Source: Flavobacterium zhairuonense (GTDB lineage Bacteria; Bacteroidota; Bacteroidia; Flavobacteriales; Flavobacteriaceae). Taken from it: a DNA stretch of 42,845 bases. Below are positions 18,601 to 29,172 of the stretch, piece after piece; position 1 is the stretch's first letter, and every line of letters starts with the position of its first letter. Position numbers and translations under genes: made by a program. Below the pieces are notes generated by a model. The model saw nothing but the letters and a program-made list of their open reading frames with translations. It was not told the DNA's origin and did no database searches. Where the stretch lies: assembly GCF_004352915.1 (NCBI RefSeq), contig NZ_SJSY01000056.1, positions 1 to 42,845 of the forward strand, given 5' to 3'.

Positions 18601-19746
18601 ATCTGTCCCAATCCAAAGGTTTTCAGAATCTTGTTCGCATAACGAAAGAATAAAATCACTTGGCAAAGTGTTTTTTGTCAGCTCGTTTTTAGAAATGGTC
18701 ACAAAAGGACTTTTTGTCTCTTCAATCGTATTTACTCCTCCACGCAAAGTTCCAATCCAAACTCGATTTTCATTATCTAAATATAACGATGAAATAGCAT
18801 TGCTGTTGAGTTTCTCCTCATCTAGACAAGCATTTAAAAGCGAAAAAGAATCTTTATTGTAATTGTATTTTACAACTCCATTTCCGTTTGTAGCAATCCA
18901 AAGTTCATTGGCAGAAGCCTTAAACATTAAATCTGAAATAGGATACTGAATTTCTTGATTGGCATAAAGATGATGTGTTTTATTTTTAGTATTGTATTTC
19001 AAAAGTCCTTCTTCAGTAGCCATCCAAATATTTGAATATTTGTCGAATAAAATACAGCCACTTCCAACAGAGCTCTCAAAAACAACAGAAAGTCTTTTAG
19101 TCCCAGATTCCATCGCCACTAAACCCACACCTGCAACTGAACACCACAATTTGCCCGAAGCATCAAAATCCAATTCTTGTACGTGAAAATCCCATTTTAA
19201 TTTTCCTTTTACTAAAAGCGGAATTTGAACAATATTTTCATTTTCTCCTGCAGCATACAACAATCCCTTTCCTGCAGTAGCGATATACATTTTTGACTTA
19301 TAATCCCTGATTTGATTGACAACAAAATCTATCTTTTCACTTTTAGACGTTTTTTCATTGTCATAATTCTTTGTACTAAACTGATTGCTCAAATAATTAT
19401 AAACAGAAATTCCTCCTTTTGTTCCAATCCAAATTTCATTTTGAGTTCCGCAAATGCTTACAACTCTATTATTTACTAATGAATTAGCATCATTTGGCTC
19501 ATTTCTGAAATTCAAAAAATTATAGCCATCATAACGACTTATTCCGTCATAAGTCCCAAACCACATCAAACCTCTTTTGTCTTTATAAACAGAAGTTACG
19601 GCATTATTGGCAAGGCCATTTTTGATTCCGAGATAGCCAATATCATATTTTTTCTGTCCAAATTTGGGAATAGCATTTCCTGCAGTCTGAGAATTAGCTG
19701 CGTAAAAAGCTAAAAAGGCTAAAAAAAATAGAATTTTGGTTTTCAA
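15652..19746 (-). CDS. Hybrid two-component system sensor/regulator (HTCS)
   Basis: This 1364-aa one-protein sensor and transcription factor controls polysaccharide loci in Bacteroidota. In order it has a signal peptide (about 1-19), two beta-propellers of repeating W-x-G-T units (about 40-660), a Y_Y_Y immunoglobulin-like domain (about 670-770), a transmembrane helix near 780, and a histidine kinase domain with phosphoacceptor H833 in NISHEFRSP. An ATPase domain follows with DNGEGV and GFGIGL, then a receiver with acidic pair D1104-D1105 and phosphoacceptor D1147 in ISDVVMG, and an AraC-type helix-turn-helix at about 1240-1345. The periplasmic part would sense an oligosaccharide and the AraC domain activates target promoters, probably those of susC and GH2, which share a motif. 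It sits between GH2 and the short DUF2264 gene. Confidence 0.95.
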   Translation of the reverse strand: MKTKILFFLAFLAFYAANSQTAGNAIPKFGQKKYDIGYLGIKNGLANNAVTSVYKDKRGLMWFGTYDGISRYDGYNFLNFRNEPNDANSLVNNRVVSICGTQNEIWIGTKGGISVYNYLSNQFSTKNYDNEKTSKSEKIDFVVNQIRDYKSKMYIATAGKGLLYAAGENENIVQIPLLVKGKLKWDFHVQELDFDASGKLWCSVAGVGLVAMESGTKRLSVVFESSVGSGCILFDKYSNIWMATEEGLLKYNTKNKTHHLYANQEIQYPISDLMFKASANELWIATNGNGVVKYNYNKDSFSLLNACLDEEKLNSNAISSLYLDNENRVWIGTLRGGVNTIEETKSPFVTISKNELTKNTLPSDFILSLCEQDSENLWIGTDGAGASLWNRKTNTFSNYSYNSNNPNSLSNNFVSAILKDSKGTWFGTYGGGVCLFNSQTHNFKKYNLLNPKLKAVQKNIWVLFKCKKNILWAASPDEEGLYRYNETTDQFDFVNAGIRGIISMTQDQNNLWIGNFSKLFRFDPKTMQRREIDVKYPVRSIVSHSDTKMLVGTEGGGLMIFNPKTFEKKFLTQRNGLPNNSILNIVRDKQGAYWCSTYNGIFVYNVDTGKITSYHDADGLQSNQFNYNAALRLSTGEIVFGGIKGFNIIDTKVNSQVHAFPKLVIISIKVNNKVYDQEGLGAFGIDKLELPYDESMLNIDFAALEYSLPEKISYAYFLEGWDSQWHYVDNIRSANYSRITEGDYVLKIKSTNAEGVWNTKAISIPITILPPWYRSSWAYFLYFVLFALAIYAVDKYQREQAKLKYEVRLSQDLAKQEKELNEKKLTFFTNISHEFRSPLTMIINPLKDIIYGAEQQIDPAAIEMVYSNSRRLLSLVDQLLLFRKTETETGKLKVGQINIVELCKEVFSCFVHHAKSKKIDYSFSISEENLMVYVDREKIEMALFNLISNALKFTEKENGKVAVNLRCTDNEVIINVTDNGEGVDDADKDKIFNLFYQSGKNIKNNRKGFGIGLYLVKQFITQHHGKVSCRDNENGGAVFEIRLLLGKEHFGDIEIREDLSDRTLFLDEALEETVIRENVLQKIEDEPENVKDVIKDAKSILVVDDNVQIRNYLKRILTSKYHIETAENAENALQIVKNVQPDLIISDVVMGEMNGVAFCKHIKSDPDLKHIPVILLTGGTSEDVKLKGAEVGADDYITKPFDNEYLLARINGILTRRDSEQNYLLNSVTKNVAGPKLSDEDKKLLDKIIEIIDSNLDVDDFNIKDLASELGMSHSLVYKKIKKITGKSVLEFTRNVRLRKVATLLITTDLQISQAASIAGFGDIKYFRKHFQLFYNLNPSEFKKKYQNVKDNKYILNESFWKST

Positions 19747-19757
19747 AATTTCGGATT

Positions 19758-19811
19758 TTAGATTAAGTATATTTTTTTTCTAATCTAATTTTTTCATTTT
19801 TTATGAAAAAA
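19758..19811. repeat. Two small inverted repeats upstream of the HTCS gene
   Basis: TTAGATTA at 19758-19765 pairs with TAATCTAA at 19781-19788. Immediately beyond, TTTTTTCAT at 19789-19797 pairs with ATGAAAAAA at 19803-19811 across 5 bases. They lie 12-65 bases before the HTCS start, and may be a leader structure or an operator. No convincing TAnnTTTG box was found for this gene. Confidence 0.4.
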
Positions 19812-19862
19812 ATCAGGACCACAAATTATTCGTGTGAAAAATACAATTATTAAATTAATCTT

Positions 19863-19896
19863 AAAAAAAACCTATGAAAATAAATCATAGGTTTTT
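19863..19896 (-). terminator. Rho-independent terminator of GH2
   Basis: A 12-bp stem (19866-19877 with 19885-19896, aaaaacctatga/tcataggttttt) has a 7-base loop. On the minus strand it runs into a T-stretch at 19870-19863. It begins 28 bases after the GH2 stop and separates GH2 from the HTCS gene. Confidence 0.8.
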
Positions 19897-19923
19897 CATG
19901 TAAAAAAACACATACAATTCTTA

Positions 19924-23034
<3,111 letters not shown>

Positions 23035-23081
23035 CTAACTATTTTTGATTGTCTAAGGTTTTGTTTTTAAAACAGAAAAAA

Positions 23082-23194
23082 TGTCATTCCAAATTGATTT
23101 AAAGCATTTCTTTATAAAAAACTTATAAAAAAGGAACGGCCCTAACACTAACCAAATCTTAAAAACGTACGCTTTAAATCAATTTGGAATGACA
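23082..23194. repeat. Perfect 24-bp inverted repeat with 65-bp spacer in the GH2 leader
   Basis: The left arm 23082-23105 (tgtcattccaaattgattta plus aagc) is the exact reverse complement of 23171-23194. With a predicted transcription start near 23201, nearly the whole first 120 bases of GH2 mRNA would fold as one long stem. The right arm and spacer also hold a second promoter-like pair on the minus strand, TTG at 23182-23180 and AAGATTTG at 23160-23153, 19 bases apart. It may be a leader structure, a mobile MITE-like insertion or an invertible segment. Confidence 0.85.
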
Positions 23195-23207
23195 AATTCT
23201 TGAATCA

Positions 23208-23274
23208 CAAATTTAGATATTCACCTAAAAGACATGAGGGGCAATCCGATATAGTAAAAGGGGTAATTTGGTAT
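23208..23274 (-). promoter_or_regulatory. GH2 promoter with putative HTCS activator site
   Basis: On the minus strand the -7 box TAAATTTG (23215-23208) matches TAnnTTTG exactly. CCCCTC at 23241-23236 replaces the -33 TTG, and ATACC at 23274-23270 starts ATACCAAATTACCCC. Both upstream parts align with those at susC, with ATACC-to--7 distances of 59 and 60 bp. A transcription start near 23201 would give a leader of about 167 bases. Confidence 0.62.
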
Positions 23275-23346
23275 TCATACACATTTCGTACAATTTTACC
23301 CCCTTATTTAATGCGTTTTTAGCATCACATGATAAAAAAATAGCAT

Positions 23347-23376
23347 TTTATATCATTACTCTCGATTTTATCTTTG
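23347..23376 (+). promoter_or_regulatory. Promoter of the elaA-like gene
   Basis: TATCTTTG at 23369-23376 is a full -7 match. TTT at 23347-23349 lies 19 bases upstream, where TTG is expected (one mismatch). The ATG follows 22 bases after the -7 box, implying a short leader. Confidence 0.5.
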
Positions 23377-23398
23377 ACAAAAAATAAAATAGTTTTTA

Positions 23399-23845
23399 AT
23401 GAATTATAGCTACACAATTAAAGCATTTGGAGAATTTACCAATTTGGAACTTTATGAAATGCTGCGTTTAAGAAGTGAAGTTTTTGTGGTAGAGCAAAAT
23501 TGCGTCTATCTTGATTTAGATAATAAAGACCAGAAAAGTTTTCATCTTTTATATTATGCAAATGATGAATTGGCTGGTTGCACGCGATTGCTTCCAAAGG
23601 GTTTATCGTATGATGATATTTCCATTGGAAGAGTGGTAATTGCACCAACTTTCCGCGGATTGGGTTTAGGTAAAAAAATTATGGAAGCTTCGATTGCGGG
23701 TTGTCAGGAAAAATTTGGCAAAAGCCCAATTCGGATTAGTGCGCAATATCATTTATCCAACTTTTATCAATCGCTTGGATTTGTGGAGCAAGGAGAACCA
23801 TATGACGAAGACGGAATTCCGCATATCGAAATGTTGAGAAATTAA
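23399..23845 (+). CDS. elaA: ElaA-like GNAT acetyltransferase
   Basis: This 148-aa single-domain GNAT protein has the usual ElaA length. The N-terminus LYEMLRLRSEVFVVEQ is characteristic of ElaA. The acetyl-CoA loop is RGLGLGKK near 84-91, preceded by the IGRVVIAP strand, and the C-terminal strand NFYQSLGFV completes the fold. The substrate is unknown in the family. The start ATG follows a well-spaced TAnnTTTG promoter. The gene converges on the LysR gene with only three bases between the stops, so the two transcripts must overlap. Confidence 0.9.
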   Translation: MNYSYTIKAFGEFTNLELYEMLRLRSEVFVVEQNCVYLDLDNKDQKSFHLLYYANDELAGCTRLLPKGLSYDDISIGRVVIAPTFRGLGLGKKIMEASIAGCQEKFGKSPIRISAQYHLSNFYQSLGFVEQGEPYDEDGIPHIEMLRN

Positions 23846-23848
23846 GAA

Positions 23849-24712
23849 TTACGGAATAATCAGTTTTAAAACATTGGCCAATACCGGATTATGATCTTCT
23901 GTTCGCCAATTAATAAACAAATCGGTTTCAAGTGGCATTTTTATAAATCGGATTCCGGGAATTTCGTGAAAAAGATAAGAATCTGGCAAAATTGCAATTC
24001 CCATTCCTTTTCGAACCAAAGCTATAATGGCGGATCCGAATTCTGAATGAAGATAGACTTCAGGAGCATTTTCAAAGGAATTGAACAATCGCTGAATCAA
24101 ATCGCTGTAACTGCTGCCTTCATCATTTGTTGGAAGGATGAATTTTTGAAAAGCAAGTGTTTCTTTTGTCAAATCTTCGGGCGTTTTGTACGGATGATTT
24201 TCGGGAACAACGATGGCTAAATTATCGGTGTAGAATTTTTCCGAAGTAATATCTTTGGCATTATTTATATCTCTGGTAATCGCCAAATCGATTTTATAAT
24301 TTCGAAGAAAATCCTGCTGGTCTTCATAAAGAACTTGAACCAATTTGATTTTGAGTTTTGGATAAGCGGCTGAAATTCGGGATAAAATATCAGGCATAAT
24401 TGAAGCCGAAATGGAATCTGGATGCGCAATAGTAATGGTACCGCTTTCGCCCAATTGAATCTGGCGCGCCGACTGGTGAATAAATTCAAGCTTGCTGAGC
24501 TCAACTTCCCATTTTTCTTTGAGAAATTGGCCTGCCGCAGTAAGTTTGACATTGCGTTTGTTGCGCTCAAAAAGCTGAACGCCCAACTGATTTTCCAACG
24601 ACTGAATTTGTCTGCTCAATGCCGATTGTGTAATATTCATTTTTCCGGCAGTGTTCCAGAAATGAAGTTCTTTGGCAAGAGCCAAAAAATATTTGATTTG
24701 CTGTAAGTCCAT
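23849..24712 (-). CDS. LysR-family transcriptional regulator
   Basis: This 287-aa protein has the standard LysR layout. The N-terminal winged helix-turn-helix (about 1-60) includes MNITQSALSRQIQSLENQLG and LFERNKRNVKLTAAG. A type 2 periplasmic-binding-like effector domain (about 90-287) contains the typical GMGIAILPDSYL turn. Its natural target is probably the divergently transcribed acetyltransferase/transporter pair that starts 61 bases away, with an ATGC-N7-GCAT box right at its own start. The effector is not predictable. LysR proteins commonly repress themselves and activate the divergent unit in the presence of a small ligand. Confidence 0.93.
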   Translation of the reverse strand: MDLQQIKYFLALAKELHFWNTAGKMNITQSALSRQIQSLENQLGVQLFERNKRNVKLTAAGQFLKEKWEVELSKLEFIHQSARQIQLGESGTITIAHPDSISASIMPDILSRISAAYPKLKIKLVQVLYEDQQDFLRNYKIDLAITRDINNAKDITSEKFYTDNLAIVVPENHPYKTPEDLTKETLAFQKFILPTNDEGSSYSDLIQRLFNSFENAPEVYLHSEFGSAIIALVRKGMGIAILPDSYLFHEIPGIRFIKMPLETDLFINWRTEDHNPVLANVLKLIIP

Positions 24713-24714
24713 TG

Positions 24715-24729
24715 ATGCAATTTACGCAT
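24715..24729. promoter_or_regulatory. Candidate LysR-type operator
   Basis: ATGCAATTTACGCAT has ATGC/GCAT arms 7 bases apart and fits the T-N11-A class of LysR boxes. It starts 3 bases upstream of the LysR start codon, in the 61-bp divergent gap. Confidence 0.45.
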
Positions 24730-24773
24730 TTATCAAGAATAAAAATAGCTTTTAACGCATTAAAAGAAATAAC

Positions 24774-25295
24774 ATGAATACGCTAAAAATTACAAAAGCA
24801 ACGCTAAACGATATTGCAAAACTTCAAGATATTGGCAGAAAAACTTTTTCTGAAACTTTTGCAGAAGTAAATTCAGAAGAAAATATGGCAAAATATCTCG
24901 AAGAAAGTTTTGCGGCTGAAAAATTATCTGCGGAACTTAAAAATGAATCATCTTATTTCTATTTGGCAGAATTGGATGAAAAAATAATTGGTTATCTGAA
25001 ATTAAATACGGGAGACGCACAAACCGAAAAACAAGAAAAAAATGCCTTGGAAATTGAACGTATTTATGTTGCAAAAGAATTTCATGGTAAAAAAGTAGCG
25101 CAGGAACTTTATGCTCAAGCTTTGCAAATTGCAGAAGAAATAAATGCTTCATTCATTTGGCTTGGCGTCTGGGAAAAGAATTTTAGAGCGGTGAGTTTTT
25201 ATACCAAAAATGGTTTTACGCAATTTGACACACATATTTTCAAGTTAGGCGATGACGAGCAAACCGATTTTATGATGAAAAAAGTCTTATCCTAA
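24774..25295 (+). CDS. GNAT-family N-acetyltransferase
   Basis: This 173-aa GNAT-fold protein has an N-terminal TLNDIAKLQDIGRKTFSETF helix. The central strand IERIYVAKEFHGKKVAQELY carries the acetyl-CoA-binding loop (HGKKVA around 104-109), followed by the FIWLGVWEKNFRAVSFYTKNGF motif typical of the family. It resembles spermidine/diamine acetyltransferase-like or protein acetyltransferase branches, but substrate cannot be assigned. It is followed at 15 bases by the EamA transporter gene, so both are likely in one operon controlled by the divergent LysR. This pairing would fit modification plus export of an amine or amino acid, which is inference only. Confidence 0.88.
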   Translation: MNTLKITKATLNDIAKLQDIGRKTFSETFAEVNSEENMAKYLEESFAAEKLSAELKNESSYFYLAELDEKIIGYLKLNTGDAQTEKQEKNALEIERIYVAKEFHGKKVAQELYAQALQIAEEINASFIWLGVWEKNFRAVSFYTKNGFTQFDTHIFKLGDDEQTDFMMKKVLS

Positions 25296-25310
25296 AACCT
25301 AAATTTCAAG

Positions 25311-26198
25311 ATGGAAAAAAAACGACTTTTATTGATTTTACTGATCATTGGCACTGCTTTTTGGGGAATTTCATATTCAATTACAAAAATGGCGATTGGA
25401 GATTATTCTCCTGCAACATTTTTATTTTACCGATTTTTATTGGCTGTAATTGTTTTGACCCTAATTTTTTGGAAATACGTTAGAGAAACCAATCTTGAAG
25501 CCATAAAAACCGGAGCTATTCTAGCAATTCCGATGTTTTTGGGCATTCATTTACAGACTATCGGACTCAAACACACTAATGCTTCACAATGTTCTTTCAT
25601 TGCCGGATTAACCGTAATTATTATTCCGTTATTAAAATTAGCGATTTATAAAACCAATACTTCATTAAAAATTTGGGTTGCGGCTCTGACTGCTTTAACC
25701 GGATTGTTTATTATCGCGATCAAAGAAAAATTTGAAATAAACATTGGCGATTTATACACCATTGCGGGAGCTTTTGCCTTTGCGGTTTATCTAATTACGG
25801 TTGAAAAACATTCGGCTTTAAAAAATCTTTTGTATTCGATTGTGCCAATGTTTGCCTTTTGTGCGCTTTTCACTTTTTGCATTGCGCTTACAGACAGCCA
25901 TGCAGATTGGCTTCCAAAAAATAATACTTTTTGGCTTGGCGTAGTTTACTGTGCGTTATTTTCAACCGCTTATATGTACACGGTTTCTAATATTTCACAA
26001 CGTTATTTATCGGCAGAAAGAGTCGCTGTCATTTATTTGTTTGAGCCTGTTTTCGGCGCTATTGGAGCATTTTTTATTTTGGGTGAAAATCTAGGTTGGC
26101 GACTTCTTTTGGGCGGAACCCTTATTTTTTCTGCAACTATTATTTCTGAAGTTAATTTTAAGACTGATAAACTTAAACTTTTGGTGAAAAAGAATTAA
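25311..26198 (+). CDS. EamA/DMT-family transporter (RhaT/YdcZ-type permease)
   Basis: This is a 295-aa inner-membrane protein with ten hydrophobic helices arranged as two EamA repeats. Repeat 1 begins WGISYSITKMAIGDYSPATFLFYRF (core FLFYRFLLA) and repeat 2 contains FALAVYLI-like and FEPVFGAIGAFFILGE segments, the latter the family signature near 245-262. Members export amino acids, metabolites or drugs, or import sugars; the substrate is unknown here. The gene follows the GNAT gene by 15 bases. It converges on the ABC permease at 26200, with a single base between stop codons and no terminator hairpin. Confidence 0.92.
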   Translation: MEKKRLLLILLIIGTAFWGISYSITKMAIGDYSPATFLFYRFLLAVIVLTLIFWKYVRETNLEAIKTGAILAIPMFLGIHLQTIGLKHTNASQCSFIAGLTVIIIPLLKLAIYKTNTSLKIWVAALTALTGLFIIAIKEKFEINIGDLYTIAGAFAFAVYLITVEKHSALKNLLYSIVPMFAFCALFTFCIALTDSHADWLPKNNTFWLGVVYCALFSTAYMYTVSNISQRYLSAERVAVIYLFEPVFGAIGAFFILGENLGWRLLLGGTLIFSATIISEVNFKTDKLKLLVKKN

Positions 26199-26199
26199 T

Positions 26200-27324
26200 C
26201 TAACTCGTTTTTCTGTAATTGTAAATTGCCAGCGCATTTAAAACCACAGCAAAAATGCCTAAATACAAAAGTTCTCGTCCAACTTCTTTTAAGCCACTTC
26301 CTTTTAAAACAATCAAACGCACAACTTTAATAAAATGTGTTACCGGAGTAAACTCTGACATTGTCCTAGCCCAATTTGGCATACTATCAGTGCTAGTAAA
26401 AAAACCGCTCATGAGCATAAAAATCATCATGAAGAAAAAGGCAATAAACATCGCCTGTAATTGAGTATCGGCAAAAGTTGAAATCAAAAGCCCGAGACCT
26501 AATAAAGCTATTAAATAAACGGCTGCGAAAAGATAAATCACTGCGAGACTTCCCTTTGGGAATATTCCATATATCAAATACATTACTGTGAGACCAACCG
26601 TAAACACAATCATTCCGACGATCCAAAAAGGAATTAATTTCCCTAAAATGAATTGCCATTTCTGAATAGGCGTTACATTGATTTGCTCGATCGTTCCAAT
26701 TTCTTTTTCTTTTACAATATTGAGTGCCGTGATAAATCCGCCAATTAATGTAAGCAGCAAAACCAAAATTCCAGGAACCATGTAATACTTGTATTCGGCT
26801 CTTGGATTGTACCAATTTGTACTTGTCAAAGTAATTAATGACGGAGCATTTGAAACGGATTGTTTGGGCAATTTAAATCGGATATCCAGATCTTGGCTAA
26901 AATCGGCTAAAACTACATTTAGATATGCTGATCCAATATTTGATTTTGTTCCGTTAATAGCATCTGCTGCGATATTTACTTTCTGGCTTCCTTCTCTAAC
27001 CAAATTTCGTTCAAATCCAGACGGAATTTCCAAAATCAAATCGGCTTCTCCTGTTTCAATCAATTCCAATCCCTCTAAATAAGAAGCTGGAGCGCCAACA
27101 ATATGGAAATATCCAGACGAGCCAATTTTATTGGCCAATTTTTGTGAATACGAACTATGATCGTGATCGACGTAAGCGATATTTACATTTTTCACTTCAA
27201 AGTTTGCCGCCAAAGGCAAAATAATGAGTTGCATTGTGGGAACAAAAAACATCATCGCCAAGATGGTTTTGTCTCTAAATATCTGGCGAAATTCTTTCTG
27301 CAATATAAATCGAAGCACTTTCAT
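26200..27324 (-). CDS. ABC-2 transporter permease (YbhR-like)
   Basis: This 374-aa permease has an N-terminal membrane helix (about 24-42), a long periplasmic domain (about 45-175) and five helices near 180-370. The conserved VKEKEIGTIEQINVTPI elbow at about 205-221 is the hallmark of the ABC-2 (YbhS/YbhR) drug-export type. It overlaps the preceding permease stop by four bases (ATGA), so the pair is translationally coupled and would form a heterodimer. It is the last gene of the tetR-tolC-hlyD-ABC operon. In E. coli the homologous YbhGFSR pump exports antibiotics, including some cephalosporins, and cations have been suggested; that knowledge is only indicative here. Confidence 0.92.
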   Translation of the reverse strand: MKVLRFILQKEFRQIFRDKTILAMMFFVPTMQLIILPLAANFEVKNVNIAYVDHDHSSYSQKLANKIGSSGYFHIVGAPASYLEGLELIETGEADLILEIPSGFERNLVREGSQKVNIAADAINGTKSNIGSAYLNVVLADFSQDLDIRFKLPKQSVSNAPSLITLTSTNWYNPRAEYKYYMVPGILVLLLTLIGGFITALNIVKEKEIGTIEQINVTPIQKWQFILGKLIPFWIVGMIVFTVGLTVMYLIYGIFPKGSLAVIYLFAAVYLIALLGLGLLISTFADTQLQAMFIAFFFMMIFMLMSGFFTSTDSMPNWARTMSEFTPVTHFIKVVRLIVLKGSGLKEVGRELLYLGIFAVVLNALAIYNYRKTS

Positions 27325-28427
27325 GATAACCGAATCTTAAATTTTTTCAATGCAATAGTCAATAAAAATGCTGCCATTCCTGCCAATATCAAAGTTTCTT
27401 TCCAAACAAACTCAAATCCCAAACCTTTGAGCATTACCGCTTTTACAATCGCGTAATAATAGCGAGAAGGCACAATATGCGAAACAACCTGAAAAATCCA
27501 AGGCATGTTTTCTAGCGGAAACATAAAACCCGTAAGTATCAATGTTGGCAACATCATTCCCATCATCGAAATCAACATTGCCGTTTGTTGCGAATCTGTG
27601 ACATTTGAAATCAGCAAACCTAAAGAAAGGCAAGTAATGATAAACAAAATACTTTCGGCAAAAAGCAATAAAAAACTCCCTTTTATTTCGACATGGAGAA
27701 GATATACCGATAAAAATAAAATCAGCATAAAATTAATCAGCGAAAGCACTAAATACGGAATTGCTTTTGCAATCAAAACCATTATGGGCTTGAAAGGCGA
27801 TACAAGTAAAATTTCCATAGTACCAAGCTCTTTCTCGCGCACGACTGAAACAGAAGTCAGTGCAGTGCTTACAATCATAAAAATCAAAGCAATAACTCCT
27901 GGAATAAAATTAAGCGAACCATTTTGCTGTTCGTTGTAAAGATGCTTTAATTCAGGTACAATTTGATAATTTAATTTAACCGTTGGATTTAATTCTCTTT
28001 GGTAATCACCGACAATTGCCGTTAAATAATTCGTTACAATAGTTGCCGTATTTGGATCTGAAGCATCAGCAATTACTTGGATTTTTGCGCCACCAAGACG
28101 CTGTATTTCAGAACCAAAATTTGACGGAAAAATGACTGCACATTTGATGCTTCCATCTTTAAATCGATTCTCAACGTCTTTGTAATCCAAAATCGGATTT
28201 TCTACATGAAAGTAATCACTTGATTGTATTTTTCTGATAATTTTTTCCGAATGAACATCATGTGCATTATCCTGAATCGCAATTCCGATATTTTTGACTT
28301 CACTGCTCAACGCGAATCCAAAAAGAACAATCTGTGCAACAGGAAGCCCAAAAAGAATCAGCAAAGTCCTTTTGTCCCTGAATACATGATAAAATTCTTT
28401 TCGAATAAAAGCCAATAATCTTTTCAT
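27321..28427 (-). CDS. ABC-2 transporter permease (YbhS-like)
   Basis: This 368-aa permease shares the architecture of its partner: the N-terminal KEFYHVFRDKRTLLILFGLP segment, a periplasmic domain (about 45-175), then five helices, with VVREKELGTMEILLVSPF as the coupling elbow. I chose the ATG at 28427 because it lies one base after the ATPase stop and starts at the conserved MKRLLAFIRKEF. A start at 28478 would add 17 residues that overlap the ATPase gene and fit no family member. It overlaps the next permease by ATGA. The complex is predicted to be two permeases, two ATPase subunits, and the HlyD and TolC proteins. Confidence 0.9.
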   Translation of the reverse strand: MKRLLAFIRKEFYHVFRDKRTLLILFGLPVAQIVLFGFALSSEVKNIGIAIQDNAHDVHSEKIIRKIQSSDYFHVENPILDYKDVENRFKDGSIKCAVIFPSNFGSEIQRLGGAKIQVIADASDPNTATIVTNYLTAIVGDYQRELNPTVKLNYQIVPELKHLYNEQQNGSLNFIPGVIALIFMIVSTALTSVSVVREKELGTMEILLVSPFKPIMVLIAKAIPYLVLSLINFMLILFLSVYLLHVEIKGSFLLLFAESILFIITCLSLGLLISNVTDSQQTAMLISMMGMMLPTLILTGFMFPLENMPWIFQVVSHIVPSRYYYAIVKAVMLKGLGFEFVWKETLILAGMAAFLLTIALKKFKIRLS

Positions 28428-28428
28428 A

Positions 28429-29172
28429 TTAATCTGCTGCCCTTTTAGCGTTTCGTGCCAATTCATAAAAAACTTCATCCATGGAAGTGGTGTTAAAACG
28501 ATTTTTCAATCCTGTCGGCGAATCTATCGCTTCCACTCTGCCATCAACCATAATACTTATTCTATTGCAATATTCGGCTTCGTCCATATAATGCGTCGTC
28601 ACGAAAACTGTAATTCCGTTGGCTGAAGCTTCATAAATCATATCCCAAAATTGTCTTCTTGTAATTGGGTCAACACCGCCAGTTGGTTCATCTAAAAAAA
28701 CAATCTTTGGACGATGAAAAACAGCTACAGAAAAAGCCAGTTTCTGTTTCCAGCCTAAAGGTAATCCGCCAACTAGTTTTTTAGCTTCTTTTTCCAAACC
28801 TAAAGTTTTGACCAAATCTTGACTTCTTTCCTTTATTTCTGGCCGAGAAACCCCATAAACACCGCCATAAAATTCAATATTTTCTAGAATGGTTAAATTA
28901 TCATATAAAGAAAACTTTTGGCTCATATAACCAATATTCTTCTTGATTTTTTCCTGTTGCCTGTAAACGTCAAATCCTGCAACACTGGCTTCTCCAGAAG
29001 TAGGAAAAGAAAGTCCGCAGAGAATTCGCATTGCCGTTGTTTTTCCCGCGCCGTTTGCACCGAGAAAGCCAAATATTTCGCCTTCGCTGACTTCAAAACT
29101 GATTTTATCCACCGCTTTGAAATCACCAAACTGTTTGGTTAGATCTTTGCAAACAATTGCTTTATTTTCCAT
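28429..29172 (-). CDS. ABC transporter ATP-binding protein (second half of YbhF-like ATPase)
   Basis: This 247-aa ABC ATPase has Walker A GANGAGKT near 34-41, Q-loop at SQKF, signature motif VGGLPLGWKQK in place of LSGGMKQ, Walker B PKIVFLDEPTGGVDP with E after the D, and H-loop TTHY. In the signature the second position varies from the canonical LSGGQ, but it retains GG, as in YbhF's C-terminal half. It starts inside the end of the preceding ATPase gene (11-base overlap) and precedes the permease by one base. Together the two separate ATPases correspond to the single fused YbhF of E. coli. Confidence 0.92.
   Translation of the reverse strand: MENKAIVCKDLTKQFGDFKAVDKISFEVSEGEIFGFLGANGAGKTTAMRILCGLSFPTSGEASVAGFDVYRQQEKIKKNIGYMSQKFSLYDNLTILENIEFYGGVYGVSRPEIKERSQDLVKTLGLEKEAKKLVGGLPLGWKQKLAFSVAVFHRPKIVFLDEPTGGVDPITRRQFWDMIYEASANGITVFVTTHYMDEAEYCNRISIMVDGRVEAIDSPTGLKNRFNTTSMDEVFYELARNAKRAAD

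Larger units (their letters stand above)
23035..23398. other. 364-bp divergent intergenic region between GH2 and elaA-like gene
   Basis: From left to right it holds the GH2 leader with a 24-bp inverted repeat (23082-23194), the GH2 promoter and putative activator site (23208-23274), and the promoter of the acetyltransferase gene (23347-23376). No further coding signal was seen. Confidence 0.7.

Noticed and set aside
23153..23182. TTG-N19-AAGATTTG as the main GH2 promoter
   Set aside because: It has one mismatch in the -7 box. A full TAnnTTTG box further upstream with the motif shared by susC is the better choice, so this is kept only as a secondary possibility.
23082..23194. Confirmed invertible promoter
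   Set aside because: No recombinase gene is nearby and there is no evidence of both orientations, so inversion is only listed as a test.
26393..26815. Minus-strand 140-codon frame inside the YbhR-like permease gene
   Set aside because: It overlaps the real gene on the same strand in another frame and has low-complexity, non-conserved sequence.
27505..27939. Plus-strand 144-codon frame antisense to the permease gene
   Set aside because: It lies within a clear conserved gene and has no recognised domain.
28428..28478. Extended 5' end of the YbhS-like permease
   Set aside because: The extra 17 residues overlap the ATPase gene, and the conserved family start is MKRLLAFIRKEF at 28427.
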